Assembly: GCA_013400975.1 (NCBI GenBank)
Contig: WBMZ01008645.1
Span: 124,001 to 188,000 of the forward strand
Reading direction: 5' to 3'
From: Atrichornis clamosus
Taxonomy: Eukaryota > Chordata > Aves > Passeriformes > Menuridae
Length of the DNA stretch: 64,000 nucleotides
The translations under genes were made by a program, and so were the position numbers. How positions within the stretch are numbered: the stretch's first letter is position 1; each line of letters opens with the position of its first letter. Below are positions 1-12,130 of the stretch, one piece after another. A model generated the notes under the pieces. The model did not search any database and was not told the origin of the DNA. It worked only from the letters and a program-made list of their open reading frames with translations.

Positions 1-3000
1 ATGTCTTTGAAAAAAAGCACTCAATAATATCCACCTGAGAAAAAGACACATTGCTGATAATGTTTCACAGGTTGTAGCTGCCACCCCAAATCTTTAAAGG
101 CCTAAGTAAATTAGGTAAACACATTTAACTTTCATCAGGGCAGTTATAAAACCCCAAAGTTTTGATACTACAGCAAAGTTACTTCCCGAGCTGCAAATGG
201 TTCATACCCAACACCAAGACCTGCATCAGTGGGAGCAAGATGAGGATCTAAGGCTCTCAGCTGATGGTATGAGCAGAACAGAGAATATATTGACACCAGA
301 ATTACTGCCACTGATTAGGGATGAGCTTCCATAACCTACTGAACCTGTGCTTTTCTTTTGTCATTTATGCTTGCCAAGGTTGCCCCCATTCTGCTTTAAA
401 AGAAAAGGTAACAAAGAACTTAAAATGCTTGAATGCCTGTAATTTTCTGCATAGACCCTATGATATTATAAAAGAGCTAATGTGCAATCTGAAGAGGTAA
501 AAGAGGAAAAATAAAATAAATTGGTCCAGCAACATTTAAATGACGGCAAATGTAAGTTTAATACAAAACCATATTAGAACAATTGAGAATCATGAGAAGC
601 TGATTTATTATTTATATAGCACACTAAAAGTTATCTGTAAAGGAAATTGTGTAATATGCAGTAAATTAGACAAAGCTGCACTATAAATTGGGATTAAATC
701 TTAAACTGCTTTTAATATTTAATGTGCTATCATGACTCACATTTTCAATAACGGTTGTTCAAAGTTCAGGAAGAAGTGTGAAAGCAGACAGAGGAGGAGC
801 AGCTGGAAAACCTTGCCTCCTGATGATGCAGATTAAATCAGATCATCCTTTAATTGCCAAAACCAGACAAATCATGTTCTTCATTGAAGACCTGGTACAG
901 ATCTCACCAGGGATACTGGAAAAACTCTCATTAAACTCCACAGCGTTGAAATAACAGTAGCTGCATCTTACATAACTATGAAGGCTAGATGAATTAATTG
1001 CACAGCAACAAAATAATTACAAAATTATTTGGTATCTTTTTAAAGATTATACAAGTGCAACATTGTCAAAAATCTTCATTTCATGTGAGCAAAAATGGTA
1101 GGTTGAAAAAATTAATTATCCCAGAAGAACATTTGGAATTCTGCTGTTTAACTTGAACAAAGTCAGAGCTGAAGTTCAAGTGTCCCTTTGGATTCCAAAC
1201 ATCACCCTTAGATGGGCAATATCTGGGCAGGAAGTGGCACAGTTATATTTTTCTTGTAAATGTTAAGGGTCCAAGGATGGGTTCTTGTATACACAAGAAT
1301 GCATTTCATAAATTAAAACTAGTTTATTTGTGGAGTTCCACATAAGGTCAAACGGAACACTGATTTCAAGGGTATCGACCTGCTTATCTTAGTCCTGCCT
1401 CAGACGTTTAATTTTTGCACTCCTGTGAAAAAACAATTGTCTCACCTGCAGTCTGTGGCCTTAACACACCGTGCAAAGAAAATAAATCAAAGTCCTTGAC
1501 CGGCAAGGTTTATAACTGCAGATGTCAAACAACAGACAGACAAAAGCAGGGACAGTTCAAGGAAACCATGACACAGCTTTGGTCAGCACTTTAGACAGTG
1601 ATCTCAGCACTCTGGCAGCCTAACTCTCATCAGCAGAGCTTTAAAGAGGAAAATGTTTTTGTTTCAGAGGGTTAGAGGGAGTCTCAAGGGCAACATGGGA
1701 AAGGCACCAAAATTCTACACATGGCCTATGGGGCACTTGTCAGGCTGGGGAGAGAAGTCAAGATACAACTGCTCCGTTCTAGAAGATGACAGAAAAAGTG
1801 GGGTGTGGCTTTATAGAGGGAAAATGATTAATATTTGATCCAGAGGAAAAGACAATCACAGAATCTAAGGTAATATTTCAACAGCAATAACCTGAATGGA
1901 CATGAATGGGTCACGTTCTTGGTCAATACCACACGGAAGGATTGGCACTACTAATCAAGATGCAAAATAAAGTGATCAAGTGATGCTTTATCGGCACAAT
2001 ACTTACCTTGTGGATTACTAGGAAAAGTCATATCCTAGCTCTGCTTTATGAAATAACTTGCAAAATATATTTATATTTATATTTGTGCATACAAATAAAG
2101 AAACGTCAGGGTTAAAATATTATACACTTCAATTCTTCTCTATCATATTAAAATATCAGATGTCTAAATGGATAAATATGCTGAATTATAATCTAACCAG
2201 TCTGTCTGACAGTGGTACAGTTGGATGGTTCCACATTAAACCAGTTCTCTACCTGTTGTCTGGACAAACCCTCAGGAGTTTTGTTTGAGTTTAACTTGAC
2301 TTCAGCAGTTTAACTCCTCTGCACTGCTCTGCTTGGTGCCTATCACTCCCCTAAAAGCATCAGAACTGTGAACGGAGCAGATTTTTTTTAAATGGTGTAA
2401 TTTGCATCTTAGACTTTACTAATCTTTTTAAAGTTAATGTGTTCTGCACAAAAAATAATATTTAGTTGTCTGGAATGTTTTGAGCTGCTTAAAATGCCTA
2501 ATTGTCATTTTGATGAACATAAAATAAGCATAAGGCAGATAAATGTGGCCCATAGTGAATTGGCATTAAAATGGTAATACTTCCTAGCACTGCTGCACTA
2601 GGAAATGTAGATTTTAATTAATTTTTTACTTTATAAGACATTGTTTTGCACGTGACACACAAGAAAAAGTCTCCTTATCTTCATGAACTTCAGACTGCTG
2701 AGCTAAGCAGCATGGTTGGAGTTTTCCTGGAAAGACAAAGGAGACCCTGCTAACAACCCTTATGGGGACAGAGCTTGTTCTGTGGTCCCCTGGTTCTAGG
2801 ACCATTTCTATATGAAAAGATGTTTCTATCACACAAGACAGCTGCCTCCTTGACTCTCTTCAGCTCCTGTAGTTTATTTCTTCATTATCTCTAAAACTAA
2901 GGGTTGTTCATGGCAGGTTATGATTCCAGTCAATTGTGAAACAAATCCAAAATTATTGTGTATGAATGGCATATACTTTTGCCAAATTTGATGAATTTAG

Positions 3001-5015
3001 CATATTGACTGTATACTATTAGTCCAATATCTGGGCCTAAATAAAGAGATAAATGACATTATCAAAAAAGACATATAGAAAAAAACTTCAACAAGGACCT
3101 GCAAAAACCCCCTTGAATTCGTGTATTTTGGAAACCTGTTCCCCCATATCAGTAGGAAGTTTAGACATCACACTAAATACATTTTTTTCATTTATGACAG
3201 CTCCTCTCTTCACAATTCCACAGTAGTATAGCCTCTACATTGTACTTGTATCTCTGTATCTCTCCCCTCTCAGCTTTAACTTATTCCCATCCTTGTTACA
3301 AATATCTGAAAACCAGCAGCAGTGTTTGGGAGTTGGCCTGAATAGGCTGCTTTTTATTATCAAGTAAAACTGGTAAAAGATGTGAGGACATGTTTAATTC
3401 CCAAAATATCTAGTCACTTTATCTGCTGTTAAAAGGAAAGTGACAAATTCTTGGTTCTTAAGGGAAAGGGGATTAGGAAGGTTTCCATGAAAAGCACACC
3501 ATTCTCTTTCTGCACTATTAGAGTCCATGTTTATCAGGAGATATTTATCTATATATTTTCCCAAAGAATATTGTAACTAAAGGTTTCTCCATTTCTGGAA
3601 AGTATAGGCTACATTGTAGATTATGAAAGAAACTGCTATACTTCTTTTTTCCTAGAGACATCTGATGTTCAAAATGTAAAGGTTAATAAATTAGAATTCC
3701 AGACATTTTCTGCACCTGCTGCCTCTGGACTCAGTCCCAGGATAACAACTACCTGAAATCATCCCTAACAGCATGAGCTTGACAGCAATGGGGACGAGAC
3801 CCACTTGTCACTCACACAACATCTCCCCCCGTAATTAGGGATTTTAAAGGACATTCCTGCACACTGGGATTCCTACCCAGACTGTCACCAGGTGCACAGA
3901 GCCACGGCACCGGGCCTGACACAGCTCCACCGACTTCAACATTTGGCTAGAAAAATCACACAGGGTGGAAATTGGGATACAGCTCCAGCTCTGCTGGGCT
4001 ATGTTTGATGCACACATATAACCATGGAGCCTCTCCTCTGGGAGAAAAAACTCTGGGAGTGTATCTGTGTTTGTTCCCCACACCAGCATCTAAAAATCCC
4101 TCTCACTACAGATCAAAGATGATAGGATAGACAAATAGTCCATTTAGATATTTTCAGGTGTGTATCTCTATATATTATGACCACTTTCTTGGAAAAATGT
4201 AGCTCAGAAAAATGTAAGCCAGTCAGTCTCCTTATGAAAGAGCAGACTCTGAAATATATTTCTGGTGCTGATTATCGGCTAAGGATAATTTATTTTAAAA
4301 AAATTCTCAGTGAGAACATATACAGTCTTTATCATGATATGAAATAAACATTGTGATTTCCAGCTTGGTATTATTTTTATGAGTTCCATTCTTTCTTAAT
4401 AGAAACTTGAATAAAAACCAGTCTGGCCAAACCTCTCTATTTTATTTCTTTTATTGTAACCATTAAATCAGCTTTCATTTCATTACTCTAATTGTGCCTG
4501 GGAGCAGCAACTGCCACCTTAAGGCACATAACCTAATTTAAAATGCTCACAGCTCATTCCACCTTAAAATATATTGCAGTACTTAGGTTCAGCACAGCAG
4601 GTCAAGCTATACAACAGCACTCTTGTGATCAGAGGACTTTTTGGCAGTTAAACCAGGAGAAAGACCGAGGCAATATAAAAAAAGTAACATTTCTCTTGCT
4701 TAAAAGATACACAGTAGTTGACATAACCATTTTTTATTTGTACCTTAAGCGTCTCCAGAGGATTCTTATTCAGGTAGAGATTTCTCACATAAGGAGCATT
4801 TCTTGGCGCAGCACACAAACATCTAATTCACTCGGATGATTTTTACTGTGGGGATTATACATGTAAAGAGCTACCTTGCAGGGCTGTGAGGGGGAAATCC
4901 ATAATGATTATATATATATATCTGTTTGTGCTGCTTGTGTGGCCTTTCCTCCCATTGTTTCTGACTGTTCTCAATCTTTATGTGTTCTAGGTCTCCCTGT
5001 AAATTGCATATTCCT
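1..5015. other. AT-rich non-coding stretch, no gene seen
   Basis: Unique-looking AT-rich sequence. Reading frames on both strands are under 100 codons, overlap one another and resemble no family I know. A short TA dinucleotide run lies at 4909-4921. I see no interspersed repeat, RNA gene or clear regulatory cluster here. It could be intergenic or intronic; the sequence does not decide this. Confidence 0.6.
4909..4921. repeat. (TA)n microsatellite
   Basis: About six uninterrupted TA units, seen directly. It lies roughly 100 bases left of the MIR-like relic. It is short and probably polymorphic, with no evident function. Confidence 0.85.
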
Positions 5016-5155
5016 TCCATTTTATTGATGGGGACGTGAGGCACACAACAATGAAGCAACTAGCTAACATTATATAAGGGTGCAAAGACAGAGTTGGTGT
5101 TTAAGTCTCCTACTTCCCAGCTGAGTGCTCTGTATAAAAGGTGCTGTTGTACCTA
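5016..5155 (-). mobile_element. Ancient MIR-like SINE fragment
   Basis: Read on the plus strand, this stretch follows the reverse complement of the tRNA-derived MIR SINE. It has an ATTTTAnnGATGGGGA-like start and then GAGGCACA. A CAACTAGCTAACATTAT block corresponds to the MIR 'cacagctagtaag' region. Next come CAGAGTTGG and a TCTCCTACTTCCCAG...GTGCTCT block, matching MIR 'tctgactccaaagccc.atgctct'. Similarity is strong in short words but interrupted by indels, as expected for a copy fixed before the amniote radiation. The comparison is from memory of the family. The end points are approximate. No reading frame is expected, and the element is certainly inactive. Confidence 0.55.
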
Positions 5156-7480
5156 CTCCTCCTTTCCTCACTCATTGCATAGGGAACAGACTCACATTCC
5201 CTACAGCATTATTTCTGAAAGACTTTGCCCTGGCTGAGAGATTCCAGCCCCTATAAACATGGCCATGAGTTCAATACTCTGCCTGAGGAGGCCTGGGACA
5301 CATCTTCATCAGCGAGAGGTGCAATTAAAAACCTGAGTCCTGTTGTAAGGTGCAATAAAGGGGCAAACCAACATTTCCAGTCTTTAACACCTCTGAAAAG
5401 CCCAGGAGCACATCCCACCCACCTCACATTTGTGAACTGAGCTCCCTGCCTGCCATCTCTGTAACCCAGGGCCTGGTCCCTACTGGGCCACAAGAAGCCA
5501 AATCCATGAGGAGAACCAGGATTTTTGTGGATTCTGTGCAAGGTCTAAGGGAATTCAGTACAAACAACTAATAAATATCTAGTGATTGTATGCTTCGGAG
5601 GGAGGAGGGATATTTTCCTGTCTTGCAGTAAGCAGGTTGGTAGGAAATAAGTGACCACCGTCCTTGGAAATCACCAGCTAAGTAGCTGCTCATTCCATGA
5701 GCTAAAGAGGTTCTGAGTGCTCCTCAAAGCCAGAGACACTGCTAAAGGACCACGCAGTCCCTGACTGGGCATAAACAATCAATGGATCCATTCTATTTAT
5801 GCAGATATTTTGGATATGAGAGAGCAAGAGATGCATCAGGGATCTGGACCAAAAAACCGTAATAACCCTGCTTTGACACGTCCTATGGTGTAACATCTGT
5901 ATAAGTACTTGCATAAACACATATTTACATAATTCTAAATACACACATGCCCCACCCATCTATAAAACAAATTCTCAGGACAAGTGCTCATCTGTTCAAA
6001 TGTGTGTTCAAAAAAAGGCAAAATACAAATTTTAAAATTTCTTCAAAATTTCTTTTTGAAGATATTTTTAAACAAGTTTTCCCCCTTCAATCAAATCAGC
6101 ATATTTTAAAAATTCTTCAGTTGAAGTGCCATTGATGAAATACTCCAGGCTGGGGAACTTCACTATGTGATAAGAATGACTTAGCTGTGAGCTTAGGCAT
6201 CCCAAAATGACAGTTTTCAGAAAACCCTGAATCTGTTTTCATAATGTAAATTAGATGATTGAGTGGCATATGGTTATCCTGTTGTTATGACATAGCCATG
6301 TATATTTTCTCTGCATCAATAAAATTAGAACTTGAAAAAAGCACTCATTTAAATTTGAACGTGAAAAAAAAAAACCCCAGTAATTTGAACACATCATACA
6401 TATAATGTGCAGGGATATATATATGCATAAGCTTGATACACATCACAGATGCCATAACTTCAGCCTGGCTAAGAGGTAAGGACACAACAGGTCACTGGAG
6501 ACCCACAGTTATTCCATCAGCCAAACAGCTGCTCCAGAATCAGGTCATGGACTTCACATTCTATTCAGAGCAGGAAGAGGCTGCCTTCCACAATATGGCA
6601 TAATTTTATTTTAATTCCTCGTTATTAGGAGCCTGATTCTCAACTGTTTTTTAGTCTTTGAATTGTTTTTTACAATAGTGCCAAATTTAGTGAAAACACT
6701 TTCAGTGCTGATCCAATCTTCTCATCCTTTGTTGAATATTTAATTATTTCTACAAAGTACAACAGCCCAGGTAATGGAAACACAAGCAAGTTGCCTCCAT
6801 GGATGCTTCAGGGGCAGAGGTTTAAAAACCTGCAACAACTCTTCCATGCCCACATGACTGTTGTAATTTTGCTATCCAGCCTTGGGACACGGACATCTCC
6901 TCCCTCCTTTCTGGCTGTGTCTTAAGTGTGCCCAATAAATACAACTTTAACAGAATTGCAGTGCTAAAACCAGTGGACCATTAATTTTGAGTATCTTCCC
7001 TGGATATTTTATGTGAACAGCTCTGGAGCAGAACACAAACATCTAACCCATGAGGATTAATTTTTACCATCGAGATTACATATGGCAAAACGTGTCGTGT
7101 AAAATCTTCCTGATGCCCTGGTGGGATCAGGGCACTGGAGAGAATGATTATTTTGAGAATTGTTGGAAGATAAGTGAAAAATAAAGTTACCTGAAAAGGC
7201 AGATGTGAGCATAAAGGCTTTTAGGCCACATCCAGGCAGAACTGGCAATCACTCAGTACCTGGCTGATGGCTCCTGTGATGCAGTAACTTCTTTGTGCAT
7301 ATTGGCAGCTTCCTTTTAGACCAAACTTTGTAACCCAAGTCTCCAGCACGTTTAGAATTGCATATGTGTGCTCTGAGAATTTGCAGTGTTTGCCAGAAAG
7401 ACACTATATGATATTAGCACAGTTGGTTCTGAATTTTAAACCCAAATCTGATGTTGTATGACTCACAGCCTCAGGAAAGA
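5156..7480. other. Non-coding stretch with a GC-richer island at 5.22-5.54 kb
   Basis: The part from 5220 to 5545 is less AT-rich than its surroundings and has overlapping frames on both strands (71 codons plus, 96 codons minus), neither recognisable. The remainder is AT-rich unique sequence with an A-run followed by C's near 6364-6379. I see no exon with matching splice sites and no repeat family. Confidence 0.5.
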
Positions 7481-7486
7481 ATTGGA

Positions 7487-7537
7487 TGAATATCTCATAA
7501 GGGGAGAGACACTTCCTGAATATCTTTATAGGGGAGA
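7487..7537. repeat. Two-copy 21-bp direct repeat, 30-bp period
   Basis: Copies at 7487-7507 and 7517-7537 both begin TGAATATCT and end AGGGGAGA. They differ at four adjacent central positions (17 of 21 identical). A 9-base spacer separates them. This looks like a small local duplication. No function can be assigned. Confidence 0.75.
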
Positions 7538-10500
7538 TATGTTGAATAATAACCATTATCTTCATATGACAAGCTACCATTCTATTTAGGATATGGTGTG
7601 CTGCTATACAAGCAGAGAATGCCACACAGATAGTCATATCTGAATTATCTTTAATATACACAGAGGGCCAGGAATCAATGAAACTGCAACAGCACAGACC
7701 TCACTCATTGCTTGCTCTTTCAGTTCATGTCCAGGTTGCCTCACTGACATCCCTGGACAGTCCACTCTGAAGTCCAGGCTGTCCCAGCACTTCCAGAGTT
7801 GCCAGATAAAAGCTGTCCCAGGCATCCGTGGTTGTGCTGTAATCACACCTCTCCTCACAGCACTGCACAATCAACCTCCAATTAGGAACCGTACAGTGAA
7901 GCAGCATTTGGAACACAGAGGGTGTTTGCAACACAGCCCCAAGATAGTTGGCCTTTAACTTAGATAATCTTAGCACTTAATTTCCATGTATACCTTTGTT
8001 ACAAAGTCCCTCAGGGTACCTAAAAACAATCAGTACGACGTGAATCTGGCCCCAGGAAGATCTGAGAGGAATTTCTGTAAATAAATTTATTTGGTGCCTA
8101 TGGTTCTGAAAAGTCTCATCTCACAGACTCTGGTAGTTATCAAACCTAGAGTGACCTTATTTTCTGACTTTCCAAATTCCATCATGTGCTGTGATTTCTA
8201 AGATGTGCATTGGGTATTCCTCTCTCTTCCAGGGCTCAGGAACACAATAGTTGGCTTCAAGAACTTTAAGTAAGCTGTCCCCAAAGAATTATAACACAGA
8301 AGTGAACAACAGCTTGTGGCATTGTAAGACTTGTGGTCCCATGAAGTCAATCTGCTCCAAGCATCCCCATTATAATTCTTTTTGAAAGGCCCAATAAATG
8401 TTCGTATAAACTGATTATAAATCACAAATCCTTTAATGACTTACAAGAGGGCACTGCTCTGCATGGGGAGGAGATGCACTCTCTTTTGGCTGACTTTACT
8501 GCCTAACTAACCTCACATCTGGAACAGCAGGATTTATGGCACCTCCAAGCCGTAATTCTGTGAAAGTAACATGGAAACTGTTCCTTTCCTTGTGTCTCTA
8601 GGAGATGCCCACACCAAAGAGCTCCTAGAGATGTACCCAGGGTGAGTTTGTGTGCTAATGCCTGCAGATTTGGCTTGTGAAAAATGTCTCCATAAATAAA
8701 ATTGTCCTTTAAACATCAGTCCCTCTCCTTCCCTGCTGTGCAGCATCTTTCATTTTTCACAAGGTGCAAAAAGAACCTACTGATGATAATGTCCTTTTGC
8801 TCCTCTAGAAAACTCTTAATCCCCTCCAGCAAAACTTGTCCCTTTTTAGCAAGGAATTGAATAAATGCAAATTCCACGGAGCTTTGCTTAATGGGGCAAG
8901 CAAGTACTTCAGTTCACCAAAGCTAAAGGAATCATGGATGGTTAGAAACTTAGAAATACTTCTTTTTCCCTGAGGTTCAGCTATACACAGAGAAGAAAAT
9001 AAAATCAGCTGGAAAAAAATATACTAATTTTAAAAAAACTCTCCGAACTTCACATTTTTTCTCCCTTACGTCCCTTAAAAAAAAAAATACATTAAGTGAG
9101 CAAAGTCCAAATGTATCTTTTCTTTTTTTCTCCAGTTTTTCTTTTGTGATGCTGAATTTTTCAGCCATTCTTCAACTCTTGCAAAGGTACAGAGTAGAAA
9201 ACCGAAAACCAAAGAACTGGAAGAAATAAAGCAGCAAGGAAGGAAGCCCACTACCTGAATAGCAGGAGGCAAATAAAACATTAAGGTCTTTGTAACAAAC
9301 AAGTGTCCTAAAATTGTTCTGGGATATGAATATAGATAAAGTGATTTTTCACTAAATGGCAAGAAACACACGACTTTCCATCAAAAATTAGGCTGATGTG
9401 GAAAGGCTGAGCAGAGCAGTGCTGATAAGAAGTCAGACCTTGCAGGCTTTGCTGGTCCCAGATAAACTACAGCAACTTCATGACTCAAATATTAAACTTC
9501 ACAAAAAGCTTTTGTTTTCTCCCATGCTGCTCACCTAAACAGAATGATTGGTAAACATCTGCAAAGGCGCTGCTTGTCTCCCTTTACAGCCCTCCTTAAT
9601 CTCCAGTGCTGTAATGGACCCACAAAAACAGTGACAGCTTGAATTGGACAGCTCAGGATCGACACTGCTGCATTACATCTTAAGAAATATTGTCTCCTGG
9701 GTTATTCAAGCTCCTTCATCAGCATCTGTGGTCTTTTTCTTCTCCTGAGAATGCAAGATTTAGGGAGAAAATACTGCTTTTTTTTTTTAAACTACAGTTC
9801 TTCAGTACAAAGCACCAGAAACATAAAAACAGAGGCAGCAACACCTCAAAAAATCCTCATTTCTTACTGCTCTGTCATATCTGAGAAGTTGTAATGAGCT
9901 TCTCTCCTGCACTTAGAGGACAATCCTGAAAACACCCACAGCACCCACGGTCTACCCAAATGGCAACGTTCAAACCCACTTTCTTCCAACATTGTTCATT
10001 ATTTGGGATCTCAGATACTGTTTTGGGGCTCATGACAGAAGTTTCAGGGCCCACAGAATATATAATGTGTAATAAAGAGTTCTCCAGAGAAGTGTGGCTT
10101 CTGGAGCAAGGGGAAAACATTCACCTAAACATTCCTAAGGGACAACGTTAATGGGGACAAAGTGGTAACAAGATTTAGTTGGATAGAACTAATTACTCAT
10201 GGTAGGGGATGAGAGCAAGGGCTGGCTTTGGCGAGAAGTGCACTTACTGAAAGCAAAAAAGAGTAATAAGCCTAAACATGGGCTTGATTAGGAGAAAGAT
10301 TTTCAAAATTCAATGTATGGAAGTAATTAGACAGAAAATTAGAATGGGAAAAATGGCACCAACTCACTTGAACACACAACATAAAAAAAAAAGCAGATTT
10401 TCCTTATCCATGGCATACACAGTGGGCTAAAGTTCCTATTTTCTGATCAATTTTGCTTTATCACAAAGACATTTATTTTCTAGTCATGAATGACTGAATT

Positions 10501-11590
10501 CAATTAAAATATAAACTCACCTGTCAATTAAATTAAAATAGAAACTCTCTCGATATTCAGAAACAAGCATTAAAAATCACCAATTACTACCAGAGGTTAC
10601 CATACATAAAACTCTTCATACAGAGCAGCAGAATGTATTCTGTTGCTGGATTACTGTGAAATGTGAGTCTCTATTACCTTGTGGGGGTTAATTTAAAGAA
10701 AGAGAAAAATTATAGTCCTTTCAAAAGTCTAGGGATTTAATTTTTTTTTAAATTCCAACAACAAATATTGCAATAGCAGCACAATGTAGATATGCAAGGG
10801 TTTGATGAATTATTGGGTGACTGAATGGAGTCACTTTTCATCTACACTTAAAACCTGCCAATTCTTTAGTAAATTTACTTACTTAACCTGCCATTTAATC
10901 CAGCGTAGTGAAGCTTTGCTGAATCTCATCTTAGTTTAGCTTGCTTAAGTGGAAATTTGCTACATTTACATACATGTGTTCTTAGTTTGAAGCTCTTAGC
11001 TTATTCCACATTGCTAAAAATAAACATACTGCTGATCTACGTACTCTGAGTACAATATTTCCTTGTGAACTTGGTACTGAAGTTGTTTTAGTACAACCTT
11101 TGCACCTCCTCTGGAGGAAATAAGTATTAACATTCCATGTGTGAGAATTCCTAGGATCCACAGAAAACACACTACCACTAGTGAAGATTCCCAAAGGGGG
11201 GCTCTGGGAGACTGAGGTCACTTCAGTCAAGGCCAACAACACCTGTTGTGTCCCTGAGCTGTGAAGGACCCGTGCCCAGGGTGTGCTGATGTTTTTTGTG
11301 GAAGGAACTATTTGGTCTGCTCCTGCAGAAGGAAATCTCTTGACTCAGTCTCTCTGTGACCGGAAAAGAATTCCCTTTAACAGCAGTGGAGATTGCCAGG
11401 GATGTGCCAATGGAGGTTGGCCTCTCATGGGAAACTTTACCACTCAAACAGTGCGAGAGTGTTGGAATTTCACTAGGATTTCTCAGCTGTCAGGAAGCAG
11501 AAATAGAATTCCCTCATTAATAGGAAGGGCTAAGAGATACACAGTGGTCCTGGAAAGCAGTGATGGTAAACTGCTTTGAGTCTGTTATTA
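7538..11590. other. Non-coding stretch, nothing recognisable
   Basis: Mixed AT-rich sequence. Three overlapping minus-strand frames between 7404 and 7976 (78-85 codons) show no family resemblance and no common frame, so I treat them as chance. A run of nine to ten T's occurs near 9779-9788. No tRNA, repeat family or strong motif cluster was seen. Confidence 0.55.
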
Positions 11591-11591
11591 C

Positions 11592-11661
11592 GGGGCTTTG
11601 GGTTTGGGGTTTCTTTTGGAGTTTGTGGGTTTGGTTTTTGTTTGTTGTGGGGGCGGTGAGG
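11592..11661 (+). repeat. G/T-rich low-complexity tract with G-quadruplex potential
   Basis: The plus strand is almost free of A and C. It carries G-runs at 11592-11595 (4), 11600-11602 (3), 11606-11609 (4), 11627-11629 (3) and 11649-11653 (5), separated mainly by T. The first three runs are separated by loops of 3-4 bases. A fourth run lies about 17 bases further on, so a quadruplex would need one long loop. It also creates an artificial 120-codon plus-strand frame (11598-11960) rich in G, F, V and L. Confidence 0.7.
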
Positions 11662-11804
11662 GTGTTCCTGTTTCAAAAGCAGACCACCAAAAAGGTCACT
11701 TGACATTTCCCTCTTTTTCATTGGTTTTGCATTTGGTGGGGATTGCTCTTTATTCCTTCCATTCTTTTATTGGTCCGGGGGGAGAGGAGGCACAGAGGGA
11801 AAAT

Positions 11805-12130
11805 GACAAATCGGCTGCATTTGTCCCTTCCCTTCTGTCATTTGTTTCACGGGTGAGTAGAAATGAAGACAGCCTGTTCCACGCCGAACGCTCAGAGCAC
11901 AGAACATGGCCTCTAGCTAAAGCACAAATAATTTCTATGCATGATGAATCCTTTCAATAACAAGAGCCCTGCTAATGTGGGATCAAATCACAGTCATTAG
12001 CTCTTGGCACTGTTCTTAAAATGATATAGAAATCCAAGCAGCATCCAGCCATACTCCTGTGTCACACACACTAGCCAGGATTTCAGCTGGCAATTTACTT
12101 TTCTCGTCAATGTGCTGGTATAATTAGGAA
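11805..12130. promoter_or_regulatory. Candidate conserved non-coding element
   Basis: A block just right of the G/T tract, dense in homeodomain-type and related words (AATAATTT, ATGCATGAT, GCTAATG, TCATTAGCT, ATAATTAGG). It contains CpGs that have survived in an otherwise CpG-poor setting, for example near 11848-11892. No microsatellite, repeat or credible reading frame explains it. Its role as an enhancer is inference from texture only; an ordinary unique sequence cannot be excluded. Confidence 0.3.

Noticed and set aside
5133..5141. TATA box (TATAAAAGG) suggesting a promoter
   Set aside because: It lies within or at the end of the MIR-like relic. No good initiator lies 28-33 bases downstream and no gene follows.
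11283..11960. Two consecutive plus-strand frames (98 and 120 codons)
   Set aside because: The second arises from the G/T low-complexity tract (G/F/V/L-rich) and the first shows no family resemblance. They are not in a common frame and have no clear exon borders.
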